Made by a program: the position numbers and the translations under genes
The notes under the pieces: generated by a model
What the model was told of the DNA's origin: nothing
The model's input: only the letters and a program-made list of their open reading frames with translations
Database searches by the model: none
Assembly: GCF_003286645.3 (NCBI RefSeq)
Contig: NZ_CP127382.2
Span: 1,116,001-1,180,000, forward strand
Direction of reading: 5' to 3'
Origin: Aerococcus tenax
GTDB taxonomy: Bacteria; Bacillota; Bacilli; Lactobacillales; Aerococcaceae
Length of the DNA stretch: 64,000 bases
Shown: piece after piece, positions 38,969 to 46,905 of the stretch
How the letters are laid out: each line of letters begins with the position of its first letter
Numbering within the stretch: position 1 is the stretch's first letter

Positions 38969-41692
38969 ATGGTAGAAACTCGTGATAAGAGTAATTTCTT
39001 TGTTCAAGAAGTTGACCAAGTAGAAAATACTCTACAAACCTCACGGCAAAGTGGGCTAAGCTCATCCGAAGCTAAATCCCGCTTAGAAAAAAATGGTCCT
39101 AATGAGATTCAAGAAGGGGAAAACCGGACCACCCTACAAAAATTCTTTGATCAATTCAAAGATGCCATGATTATTATCCTTTTAATTGCAGCAGCCCTAT
39201 CTGTTGTACTTGAAGGTGTTGAAGGCATGGTGGATGCTATTATTATTTTAGCAGTGGTATTAATTAATGCCGTCTTGGGAGTTATCCAAGAAAACAAGGC
39301 AGAAGACGCTATTGCTTCCTTAAAAGATATGTCATCCCCCCAAGCCCATGTTATTCGTGATGGCGACTCGATCAAGATTGACTCACGCGAAATCGTTGTA
39401 GGTGATATTGTCGTCTTAGAAGCTGGCGATGTCGTTCCTGCAGACCTGCGCTTAACTGAAGTCAATTCCTTACAAATTGAAGAAGCTGCCCTAACCGGTG
39501 AATCTGTACCAGTGACTAAATCACTCGAAACCGTTCCGGAAGACGCCGCTTTAGGTGACCGGTTGAACATGGCCTTCTCATCAACGAATGTCACCTATGG
39601 CCGTGGCCAAGGGATCGTGGTGGCGACTGCTATGGATACCGAAGTGGGCCATATCGCAACCATGATTGAAGAATCCGACGAAAAATTAACCCCACTTAAA
39701 GAAGACATGAATGACCTGACCAAGTTCTTAACTTGGGCCATTGTTATTATCGCTGTCTTAATTTTCGTGATTGGCCTCTTCATGGAAACTTATGACTGGG
39801 TTGAAATGTTACTGGTCTCAATCTCCATTGCTGTTGCTGCCCTACCTGAAGGCTTACCAGCGATTTCAACCATTATTTTAGCCTTAGGTACCCAAAAAAT
39901 GGCTGACCGCAATGCCCTAGTGAGAAAACTTCCAGCAGTGGAAACCTTAGGAGGAACCGAAGTGATTTGTTCCGATAAGACCGGTACCTTAACCCAAAAC
40001 AAGATGACCATCGAAAAGGTATACTATAATGGTGAACTCCATGACGCTTCTGACCAAATTGATTTCAAGGAACCAGTCTTTAAGGTAATGGTCATGGATA
40101 ATGACTCCACCCTAACCAACAATGGCGATCTTTCTGGTGACCCAACCGAAACCGCTATGATTCAATTTGCTCTCGATAAGGACTTTGATGTCAAAGCATT
40201 ACTAAATGAACAACCCCGGCTTGGTGAAATTCCATTCGATTCAGAACGGAAAATGTCAACCACCGTCCATCCAACTGCACCTGACCACCAAGATAGAGGT
40301 CAATTTACAGTGATGACAAAAGGGGCTCCTGATGTCTTGATTGCTAACTGTGATTATTACTATGACAATGGCGAAATTAAAGAAATGACGGAAGACTACC
40401 GTCAAAAACTCTTAGACGCTAACGACAGTATGGCTCGTCAAGCACTTCGGGTTTTAGCGATGGCCTTTAAGTTCTTAGACCAAGAAGCTGATGAATATAC
40501 TAGCGAAGAGCATGAACGTGGCTTGATTTACGCTGGTATGGTCGGAGAAATTGACCCTGAACGTCCAGAAGCCAAAGCTTCCATCGCTACTGCTAAGGAT
40601 GCAGGTATCCGGACCGTGATGATTACTGGTGACCACCAAATTACGGCTGCAGCCATTGCTGAACGTTTAGGAATTATTGACGACAGCAATGATGAGAGTG
40701 CTGTAACTACCGGAGCTTACTTGGATACCATCTCCGATGAAGAGTTAGCCGATAAAGTGGAACAATTCTCTGTTTACGCCCGGGTAGCTCCTGAACATAA
40801 GGTACGAATTGTTAAAGCCTGGCAATCAAAAACCCATAATAAAGTCGTTGCCATGACCGGTGATGGGGTTAACGATGCGCCTTCCTTAAAACAAGCCGAT
40901 ATCGGTATTGGTATGGGGATCACAGGAACTGAAGTGTCTAAAGGGGCTTCGGACATGGTCCTGGCCGATGACAACTTTGCAACCATTGTTACCGCTGTTG
41001 AAGAAGGACGTAAGGTCTTTGCCAACATTCAAAAAGCGGTTCAATTCCTCCTATCAGCAAACTTAGGAGAGGTGATGACCCTCTTCATCGCTACTATCCT
41101 AGGCTGGCAAATTCTAGAACCTATCCATATCTTATGGATTAACTTAGTGACCGATACTTTCCCAGCTATTGCCCTAGGTCTTGAAGGTCCTGAAGCTGAC
41201 GTGATGGAACATAAACCAAGAGGACGTAAGACTAACCTCTTGTCCGGTGGTGTTTTACCAGCCATTATCTACCAAGGGATTTACGAAGGTGGAATTACTC
41301 TCTTTGTCTTCTGGCTAGCTAAATATCGTCTGGGCTTTGAATTACCAGATGCAGAAGCCATGGCATTCTTAACCTTGTCGTTCATCCAATTAGCCCATGC
41401 CTACAACAGTCGTTCCGTTCACAAATCACTATTCCAAAGCAATCCATTTGCTAATAAGTGGTTAAACATTGCGACGATTGCATCGGCTGCCCTCCTCCTT
41501 GTTACAGTCTTTGTTCCAGGCCTAAATGATGCCTTCGGAACCGTGCATTTGGTTGGTGATCCTAATGCGCCAATGATGTGGACAGTAGTCATTCTCGCTT
41601 CACTTTCCATTATTGTTTACGTAGAAATTGTGAAATTCATTCTACGTTCCACTGGACTAGCAGAGAATTGGGAAGAGAATAAAAAACAATAA
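38969..41692 (+). CDS. P-type (type II) cation-transporting ATPase, probably Mn2+/Ca2+ exporter
   Basis: The 907-residue protein (ATG 38969, GGAGGA eight bases before) has the P-type ATPase parts in order: N-terminal domain, TGESVPVTKS actuator motif, PEGLP in helix 4, phosphorylation site CSDKTGTLT, KGAPDVL in the nucleotide domain, and MVTGDGVNDAP-type hinge (MTGDGVNDAPSLKQADIGI). About ten transmembrane segments are visible. It is of the SERCA/PMCA type. The yybP-ykoY leader points to manganese, as for MgtA of pneumococcus and YoaB of Lactococcus; the ion is inferred. Confidence 0.93.
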   Translation: MVETRDKSNFFVQEVDQVENTLQTSRQSGLSSSEAKSRLEKNGPNEIQEGENRTTLQKFFDQFKDAMIIILLIAAALSVVLEGVEGMVDAIIILAVVLINAVLGVIQENKAEDAIASLKDMSSPQAHVIRDGDSIKIDSREIVVGDIVVLEAGDVVPADLRLTEVNSLQIEEAALTGESVPVTKSLETVPEDAALGDRLNMAFSSTNVTYGRGQGIVVATAMDTEVGHIATMIEESDEKLTPLKEDMNDLTKFLTWAIVIIAVLIFVIGLFMETYDWVEMLLVSISIAVAALPEGLPAISTIILALGTQKMADRNALVRKLPAVETLGGTEVICSDKTGTLTQNKMTIEKVYYNGELHDASDQIDFKEPVFKVMVMDNDSTLTNNGDLSGDPTETAMIQFALDKDFDVKALLNEQPRLGEIPFDSERKMSTTVHPTAPDHQDRGQFTVMTKGAPDVLIANCDYYYDNGEIKEMTEDYRQKLLDANDSMARQALRVLAMAFKFLDQEADEYTSEEHERGLIYAGMVGEIDPERPEAKASIATAKDAGIRTVMITGDHQITAAAIAERLGIIDDSNDESAVTTGAYLDTISDEELADKVEQFSVYARVAPEHKVRIVKAWQSKTHNKVVAMTGDGVNDAPSLKQADIGIGMGITGTEVSKGASDMVLADDNFATIVTAVEEGRKVFANIQKAVQFLLSANLGEVMTLFIATILGWQILEPIHILWINLVTDTFPAIALGLEGPEADVMEHKPRGRKTNLLSGGVLPAIIYQGIYEGGITLFVFWLAKYRLGFELPDAEAMAFLTLSFIQLAHAYNSRSVHKSLFQSNPFANKWLNIATIASAALLLVTVFVPGLNDAFGTVHLVGDPNAPMMWTVVILASLSIIVYVEIVKFILRSTGLAENWEENKKQ

Positions 41693-41718
41693 ACTGACTA
41701 TTACAAGTGACTAATAAA

Positions 41719-41759
41719 AACGAGGCTATGATTTTAAACAATCTCAAGCCTCGTTTTTT
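41719..41759 (+). terminator. Terminator of the P-type ATPase gene
   Basis: AACGAGGCT pairs with AGCCTCGTT across a 19-base loop, followed by six Ts. Confidence 0.88.
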
Positions 41760-41883
41760 CTTTAACTCTTAATAATTAGCAAAAGTTTTGAACTATCATT
41801 TATCAATTAAATACATTTTTTGTATCATTTTTGCCCCTTTGGTGGCTGACTTTGGGTTTTTAACTGAATCATGAGCATTTCAT

Positions 41884-41899
41884 TTAGTCCATGGACTAA
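41884..41899. promoter_or_regulatory. Perfect 16-bp palindrome upstream of nox
   Basis: TTAGTCCATGGACTAA reads the same on both strands. It lies 107 bases before nox and just ahead of a TATAGA -10 candidate (41905-41910), so it could be an operator. A 12-bp palindrome GTAAAATTTTAC (41922-41933) and a hairpin ATCAGC/GCTGAT next to the ribosome-binding site follow in the same 313-base gap. Confidence 0.45.
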
Positions 41900-42005
41900 T
41901 TAGGTATAGACTGAACTTGTAGGTAAAATTTTACGTCAGAGTAAGTTTGTTTTACTTAAAAAGTTAATCAGCTGTTAATTGCTGATAAAAAATGGAGGTA
42001 TATCA

Positions 42006-43376
42006 ATGAAATACGCTATTGTTGGTACATCGCATGCTGGTTATGAAGCCGCTCAAACCATTCTTGAAGCGCAACCAGATGCAGAAATTAATTTATATGA
42101 AGCAGGTTCAACCGCTTCCTTCCTATCTTGTGGGATACAATCCTACTTAGAAGGTGAATCTGAATCATTAGATGACTTACATTACGCTAATGAAGCTTCA
42201 TACAAAGAACAAGGCATTAATATCATGGTTAATACCGAAGTCGTTTCCTTTGATGGCGACGCTAAGACGGTTACCGTTAAAACCCCAGAAGGTGAACGGA
42301 CAGATGACTATGACAAGTTAATCCTCTCCCCTGGTGCCATCCCAACCCCTCTACCTGTTGACGGCGTTGACGCTGAAAATGTCTTTTATCTCCGTGGTCG
42401 TGACTGGGCACAAAAAGTTCATGACCGTATGAAAGACGCTAAGAAAGTCGTTGTTGTCGGTGGTGGTTACATTGGGATTGAAGCGGCTGAAGCTTACGCC
42501 CTAGCAGGAATTGACACCACAGTCATTGACTTCCAAGACCGCATCTTACCCACCTACTTAGATGAAGAATTTACTGATATCTTAACCAAGAATGCTGAAT
42601 CCCACGGTTTAACTTTCCATGGTGGTGAAGGGGTTCAATCCTTCGAAACTAAGGAAGGTAAAGTCAGTGCAGTCGTTACTGACAAGAATACATATGAAGC
42701 TGACACCGTAATTGTTTCTATCGGTATCAAACCTAATACCAAATGGTTAGAAGGTTTAGTTGATATGGACCAAAAAGGATTTATTGAAGTCAATGAAAAG
42801 CATGAAACTTCAGTAAAAGACGTTTACGCTGCTGGGGATGCTACCCTAGTACCATTTAGCCCAACAGGGAAGAAAGTTTCCTATGCTTTAGCTTCTACCG
42901 CTCGTCGCCAAGGCATTGTCGCAGCTAAAAATGCTTTAGGTGAAGAAGCAACCATTCGTCCAGTCTCAGGGACTTCTGGTCTTCACTTATTCGACTATGA
43001 ATTCTCTACTTCAGGAATCAAAGATTCTAATGCCGACTGGTATGATGGTGAAGTGGACAGTAAGTATGTCACCGCTCGCTTACGCCCAACCTTCTTTACT
43101 GAATTAAATGACGACAATAACACCGTCTACATGCAAATCAACTTTGACAAAGAGTCTCATGTTGTGCTTGGTGCCCAATTTATGTCAAAAGGCAGTGTTG
43201 GCGAATTAGGTAACATTATGTCAGTTGTCATTGATCATAAGATGACTTTAGAAGAACTTGAAGCCCAAGACTTCTTCTTCCAACCAGAATTTGATGGCCC
43301 ATGGCATCCAATCAACGTCTTAGCAATGCAAGCTTTAGGACGTACCTACGGATCCGATAAAATGTTATTTATGTAA
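42006..43376 (+). CDS. nox: NADH oxidase, FAD-dependent, probably H2O-forming
   Basis: Nox reduces O2 with NADH, regenerating NAD+ in aerated cultures. The ATG at 42006 follows GGAGG by eight bases and gives 456 residues. The FAD fold opens MKYAIVGTSHAGYEAA, the redox-active cysteine is in SFLSCGIQSY (about residue 42), the NADH fold is VVVVGGGYIGIEAAEAYA, and VYAAGDATLVPF binds FAD. The single active cysteine fits the four-electron Nox-2 type. CoA-disulfide reductase is a related alternative; a lactic fermenter favours Nox. Confidence 0.9.
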   Translation: MKYAIVGTSHAGYEAAQTILEAQPDAEINLYEAGSTASFLSCGIQSYLEGESESLDDLHYANEASYKEQGINIMVNTEVVSFDGDAKTVTVKTPEGERTDDYDKLILSPGAIPTPLPVDGVDAENVFYLRGRDWAQKVHDRMKDAKKVVVVGGGYIGIEAAEAYALAGIDTTVIDFQDRILPTYLDEEFTDILTKNAESHGLTFHGGEGVQSFETKEGKVSAVVTDKNTYEADTVIVSIGIKPNTKWLEGLVDMDQKGFIEVNEKHETSVKDVYAAGDATLVPFSPTGKKVSYALASTARRQGIVAAKNALGEEATIRPVSGTSGLHLFDYEFSTSGIKDSNADWYDGEVDSKYVTARLRPTFFTELNDDNNTVYMQINFDKESHVVLGAQFMSKGSVGELGNIMSVVIDHKMTLEELEAQDFFFQPEFDGPWHPINVLAMQALGRTYGSDKMLFM

Positions 43377-43400
43377 TTGAAGTAGTTCTAAATAAATTGA

Positions 43401-43431
43401 AAGGCAGGGTTTTGAGCCCTGCCTTTTTTAT
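43401..43431 (+). terminator. Terminator of nox
   Basis: AAGGCAGGG pairs with CCCTGCCTT around TTTTGAG and is followed by a T run. Confidence 0.88.
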
Positions 43432-43440
43432 ATTTGTTCC

Positions 43441-43545
43441 AAGCGCAAGACAAGCAACCACACCACGACATGTCGAGGAATTCTCTGCGTGAATTCTTTC
43501 GACTTTTCGCTCCAGCGGTCTTGCCTTTTGACGCGCTTGTCACTC
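43441..43545. repeat. Densely self-complementary intergenic block
   Basis: Several inverted repeats share about 100 bases: GCAAGAC (43445-43451) with GTCTTGC (43518-43524); GACAAGC (43449-43455) with GCTTGTC (43535-43541); AAGCGC (43441) with GCGCTT; and an inner hairpin GTCGAGGAATTC/GAATTCTTTCGAC (43472-43503). Outer pairs compete, so alternative folds exist. It abuts the 3' end of the metallopeptidase gene. It may be a REP/MITE-like repeat or a 3'-end structure; other copies cannot be checked here. Confidence 0.5.
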
Positions 43546-43549
43546 TTTA

Positions 43550-44473
43550 TTATTTCTCGATATCTAATCGTGTATTAAATGTATCTCCATGTTCTAAGTC
43601 TCCGTATTGATAACCTCTTTGGAACCAAGCTTGCCGCTGAGCAGCTGATCCGTGAGTGAAACTATCTGGAACTACCCGCCCGTAAGCTTCTTTTTGTAGG
43701 GTATCATCCCCCACCGCATTGGCCGCTTGCATGGCCTCATCGATATCTCCCGCTTCGAGTAAGCCTTGGTCTTCAGCATAATGGGCCCAAACACCAGCGT
43801 AATAATCTGCTTGAAGTTCTAAACGAACAGATAAAGCATTCTTCTCCTCTTCACTAGCCCGACGGATGGCAGATTGATATTTTGCCATGGTCCCTAGCTC
43901 GGTTTGAATGTGGTGGCCAACTTCATGGGCCAAGACGTAAGCCATAGCAAAATCGCCTGGAGCATGGTAACGATTCTTTAATTCCCGATAGAAGGACAAA
44001 TCGATATAAACGGTTTTATCTCCTGAACAATAAAAGGGTCCAGCCTGAGCGCTACCAAAGCCACAGCCCCCAGTTTGGACATGGTCAGTATAGAGTACCA
44101 AACGCGCTGGTTCATAGTCTTTACCATAATCAGCAAATTTCTGACTCCAAAAATCCTCGGTACTTCCTAAAACCGCAGACATGAATTCTTTTTCTTGATC
44201 ACTTGCCTGCTGACTTCCATCCTGACTAACTTCTTCTGTTTTGGGGGCTGAACCGGTGGAACTGCCACTATTACCCAATCCGCCCCCTAAGAGGGAGCCA
44301 CCACCAAAAATAGTAAAGGCCAAAATCAAGATAATCAGCCAACGCGGGGCGCCTCGGGTTAAGAATAAGAGACTCAGTAAGTTTCCTAAGCCACCACTCG
44401 ACCGTCTGGGACCAGTCGACTGTCCCCTGCGATCTTCGACGTTCCGACTGCGACGTAAATCCTCCCATTTCAT
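43550..44473 (-). CDS. YpfJ-type neutral zinc metallopeptidase family protein
   Basis: The start at 44473 (MKWEDLRRSRNVEDRRG) gives 307 residues and fits the family opening. A charged, Arg/Ser/Gly-rich N-terminus is followed by one transmembrane segment near 47-62 (WLIILILAFTIFGGG), a Ser/Gln linker, and the conserved domain with CGFGSAQAGPFYC, the zinc motif HEVGHHIQ, ELQADYYAGVWAHYA and GSAAQRQAWFQRGY. The substrate is unknown in the family. The protein is expected outside the membrane, anchored by its N-terminus. Confidence 0.87.
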   Translation of the reverse strand: MKWEDLRRSRNVEDRRGQSTGPRRSSGGLGNLLSLLFLTRGAPRWLIILILAFTIFGGGSLLGGGLGNSGSSTGSAPKTEEVSQDGSQQASDQEKEFMSAVLGSTEDFWSQKFADYGKDYEPARLVLYTDHVQTGGCGFGSAQAGPFYCSGDKTVYIDLSFYRELKNRYHAPGDFAMAYVLAHEVGHHIQTELGTMAKYQSAIRRASEEEKNALSVRLELQADYYAGVWAHYAEDQGLLEAGDIDEAMQAANAVGDDTLQKEAYGRVVPDSFTHGSAAQRQAWFQRGYQYGDLEHGDTFNTRLDIEK

Positions 44474-44670
44474 ACTATACACCTGCTTTTTCTTTACCGT
44501 TTGAAGTATCTTATAACTTATTGCTAATTCCATTATACCATGTAAGCCCTTCCTTTAACGAATGATAAATACAATAAATTAATTTCCCCCTTTTCCACTG
44601 ATTTTTAAAACAGACTTGCTTTTTACACCTAGCTAATGCTATACTAATGGAGTTGACTCCTAAGTCACAA

Positions 44671-44743
44671 GCCGAAATAGCTCAGTCGGTAGAGCAGTGC
44701 ATTCGTAATGCAAAGGTCGTAGGTTCGATTCCTATTTTCGGCA
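44671..44743 (+). tRNA. tRNA-Thr (anticodon CGT)
   Basis: The 73-base cloverleaf has acceptor GCCGAAA/TTTTCGGC (with the usual pairing), D-arm GCTCAGTCGGTAGAGC, anticodon loop TTCGTAA with anticodon CGT (reads ACG) and T-arm AGGTTCGATTCCT. The sequence strongly resembles E. coli tRNA-Thr(CGT). No 3' CCA is encoded. A TATACT -10 element lies just upstream. The top pair of the anticodon stem is mismatched (G-A). Confidence 0.95.
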
Positions 44744-44776
44744 TATTGAGAAAATCAGAGAATATTAATGAAGATC

Positions 44777-44802
44777 AAAACGCTGATATATCAGCGTTTT
44801 TA
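44777..44802 (+). terminator. Terminator downstream of tRNA-Thr
   Basis: CGCTGATA/TATCAGCG (44781-44796) is a perfect palindrome flanked by AAAA and TTTTT. Confidence 0.75.
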
Positions 44803-44804
44803 AT

Positions 44805-45124
44805 TTTGGAAAGATTAAGAAAACAACAGAATCTGAAATAATTTTGCACTAATTTTGCACTCTAAAACAGCGAAAATAGCAGAGTGCAAATTTAAATTTA
44901 TTATTTTTTATAAATACCATATCTAAAAAATACAATCCTTAGAAAATTTTGTATAATGGGAAAATTAAAGCACCTCTTAGGGTGCTTTTTTATTTGATTT
45001 GGACCATTTGTTGACTTTACACAGTTTTTACTGCTTAATGAATATAGAAGCGTGAACATATTAAAAATCGGGTTAGTGAAAGAAAAAAAGGGACCTGTAG
45101 CGGGCAGAATTTGAACTTTGATCG
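44805..45124. other. Non-coding remnant region after tRNA-Thr
   Basis: No believable gene is seen. The stretch holds a direct repeat ATTTTGCACT (twice near 44842-44862), an inverted copy forming TTTGCACTCT/AGAGTGCAAA (about 44857-44890), and a TATAAT (44952-44957) followed at once by a GCACC/GGTGC terminator with six Ts (44967-44991), which would give an RNA under 30 nt. The look is that of debris left beside a tRNA integration site, but no integrase or att duplication is visible. Confidence 0.4.
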
Positions 45125-45154
45125 TTGACATTGCTTAGTTATTCGAACTATCTA
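45125..45154 (+). promoter_or_regulatory. Promoter of the small cassette
   Basis: TTGACA (45125-45130), an 18-base spacer and TATCTA (45149-45154) form a good promoter. The start near 45161 leaves a 105-base leader that can fold through GACGATT/AATCGTC. Confidence 0.6.
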
Positions 45155-45266
45155 AAAAAGACGATTACCTATCCAAGCAGGAATAAGTCAATCGTCTACG
45201 CTAAAGGATATCGAGGAGACACCACTCTCTTATACCCTTATCTGATCATAGAAAGGAATCAGTCTA

Positions 45267-45335
45267 TTGAAAGAATTTATTTTTGTCATATTTTGTTTTC
45301 TAGTTGTCTGGATTACATTTGAGAAAAAGAAGTGA
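45267..45335 (+). CDS. 22-residue single-membrane-span peptide
   Basis: From TTG at 45267, with AAAGGA nine bases before, a 22-codon frame encodes MKEFIFVIFCFLVVWITF followed by EKKK. One hydrophobic helix ends in a basic cluster, like type I toxin or small membrane regulatory peptides. The stop is five bases before the ATG of the HTH gene, suggesting coupled translation. I cannot name a family. A leader peptide with no independent function is the alternative. Confidence 0.45.
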   Translation: MKEFIFVIFCFLVVWITFEKKK

Positions 45336-45340
45336 TAATA

Positions 45341-45529
45341 ATGATCATTGACGTTAATAAAATAGAAGAACTGCTAAAAAGCGATATTACTAGTTATCAA
45401 ATATCTAAGGCAACTGGTATTGCCACACAATCGCTGGATAATTATCGCAAGTATGACAGTAAATTAGAAAACATGCGCTTAGGTATAGCCCTTAAATTAT
45501 ATAACTATGCAAAGCAAGTATTGAAATAA
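45341..45529 (+). CDS. Small HTH (XRE-like) protein
   Basis: The 62-residue product begins MIIDVNKIEELLKSDITSY and has a helix-turn-helix-like core SYQISKATGIATQSLDNYRK at about 18-37, then a helix LGIALKLYNYAKQVL. It resembles small phage- or plasmid-type DNA-binding proteins. The ATG at 45341 is used rather than a GTG nine bases upstream because the latter overlaps the preceding peptide. A bidirectional terminator follows. It probably regulates the cassette promoter at 45125, by inference. Confidence 0.7.
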   Translation: MIIDVNKIEELLKSDITSYQISKATGIATQSLDNYRKYDSKLENMRLGIALKLYNYAKQVLK

Positions 45530-45556
45530 AAAAAGGAGCTTTCTGGCTCCTTTTTT
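45530..45556. terminator. Bidirectional terminator between the cassette and purB
   Basis: AAAAGGAGC and GCTCCTTTT flank a short loop, with As on the left and Ts on the right. It ends both the HTH gene (plus) and the purine operon (minus). Confidence 0.85.
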
Positions 45557-45600
45557 CATCAATATATTTTTTATTTTAATCGGTCTAAAAACCGACTCAG

Positions 45601-46902
45601 CTAGTCAGAAATTAAACCTAATCTTCTGTAGATCTCATTAACACGACGTAAATGATAATGATAGTCAAAAGCATCAGCGATAGCTTGTGGACTCAGGCGG
45701 TCAGTAATTTCTGGACAAGCCTCTACTAAACTCCTAAAATCTTGACCTTGGTCCCAGGACTTAGCGGTTAATGGTTGAACTAGATCATAAGCTGCTTCCC
45801 GTGACAAGCCAGCATCGACTAATTTTAATAATAAGCGTTGGCTATAGATTAAGCCATGAGTCGCTTGCATATTAGCCAGCATTTTATCTGGAAAGACTTT
45901 CAAATTTTTCAAAACTTTGGAGAAGCGATTTAAAATATAGTCTACTAGAATTGTCGTATCAGCTAGGATAATGCGTTCTGCACTAGAATGAGAAATATCA
46001 CGTTCATGCCAGAGGGAGACATTTTCATAAGCAGTCACCACATGGCCACGACAAACTCGAGCTAAACCAGTAACATTTTCACTTGAAATGGGATTACGCT
46101 TATGGGGCATAGCACTCGAACCCTTTTGACCTTGGGCAAAGGATTCTTCTACTTCATGCACTTCTGATTTTTGCAGGTGACGAATTTCAGTGGCCATATT
46201 TTCAACACTGGTTGCAATCAAAGCTAAGCTGGCAATGTATTCTGCGTGTAGGTCTCGGGGGAGGACTTGGGTAGAGATATCCTGCTGACGGATCCCTAAA
46301 TGGTCACAAACATAGGCTTCAATGTCAGTAGGGACATTAGCATAGGTGCCCACTGCACCAGAAATCTTACCCGCTTCAACACCCCGAGCTGCATGGTTAA
46401 AGCGTTCAATATTTCGCTTAATTTCAGCATAGTAACGCGCCATTTTTAGGCCAAAAGTCGTTGGTTCAGCATGGACTCCATGGGTTCTCCCCATACATAC
46501 GGTGTCTTTATACAGTAAGGCTTTTTCTTTTAAAATGTCTAAAAGCTGGTCTAAGTCCTTTTCAATCAGACGATTAGCTTGTTTTAATTGATAGGCTTGG
46601 GCGGTGTCAACAACATCAGTCGAGGTTAGTCCATAATGCACCCATTTCTTTTCTGGTCCTAAGAATTCAGATAGGCAGCGGGTAAAAGCGACCACGTCAT
46701 GGCGGGTTTGTGCTTCAATTTCGCTGATGCGGTCCACATCGAAGCGGGCATTTTGACGAATGGCTTGAGCATCTTCCTTAGGGATAACACCTAATTCACT
46801 CCAGGCTTCGACAGCTAAAATTTCAACTTCTAACCAAGCTTGGTAATGATTTTCAAGGGACCAAATAGCCCCCATTTCCGGCAAGGTATAACGTTCTAAC
46901 AT
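45601..46902 (-). CDS. purB: Adenylosuccinate lyase
   Basis: PurB cleaves SAICAR to AICAR and adenylosuccinate to AMP, each with release of fumarate. The 433-residue protein has the fumarase/lyase signature [12 protein letters not shown] near 262-273 and the catalytic histidine region [11 protein letters not shown]. It is the last gene of the operon, three bases after purD. In Bacillus purB sits near the front (purEKB), so its terminal place is a difference. Confidence 0.96.
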   Translation of the reverse strand: MLERYTLPEMGAIWSLENHYQAWLEVEILAVEAWSELGVIPKEDAQAIRQNARFDVDRISEIEAQTRHDVVAFTRCLSEFLGPEKKWVHYGLTSTDVVDTAQAYQLKQANRLIEKDLDQLLDILKEKALLYKDTVCMGRTHGVHAEPTTFGLKMARYYAEIKRNIERFNHAARGVEAGKISGAVGTYANVPTDIEAYVCDHLGIRQQDISTQVLPRDLHAEYIASLALIATSVENMATEIRHLQKSEVHEVEESFAQGQKGSSAMPHKRNPISSENVTGLARVCRGHVVTAYENVSLWHERDISHSSAERIILADTTILVDYILNRFSKVLKNLKVFPDKMLANMQATHGLIYSQRLLLKLVDAGLSREAAYDLVQPLTAKSWDQGQDFRSLVEACPEITDRLSPQAIADAFDYHYHLRRVNEIYRRLGLISD

Positions 46903-46905
46903 GAA

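Noticed and set aside
39151-41610. Series of long minus-strand open frames opposite the P-type ATPase gene
   Set aside because: They mirror the codon pattern of the strongly supported ATPase on the other strand, have no ribosome-binding sites, and their products are Ser/Thr/Ile-rich without domains.
45125-45322. 65-residue plus-strand frame starting at TTG 45125
   Set aside because: Its start codon is the -35 element of a good promoter and it has no ribosome-binding site; the 22-residue frame in another phase fits the signals better.
44671-45600. Intact prophage or integrative island at tRNA-Thr
   Set aside because: No integrase, no duplicated tRNA 3' end and fewer than 900 bases before purB; at most a remnant.
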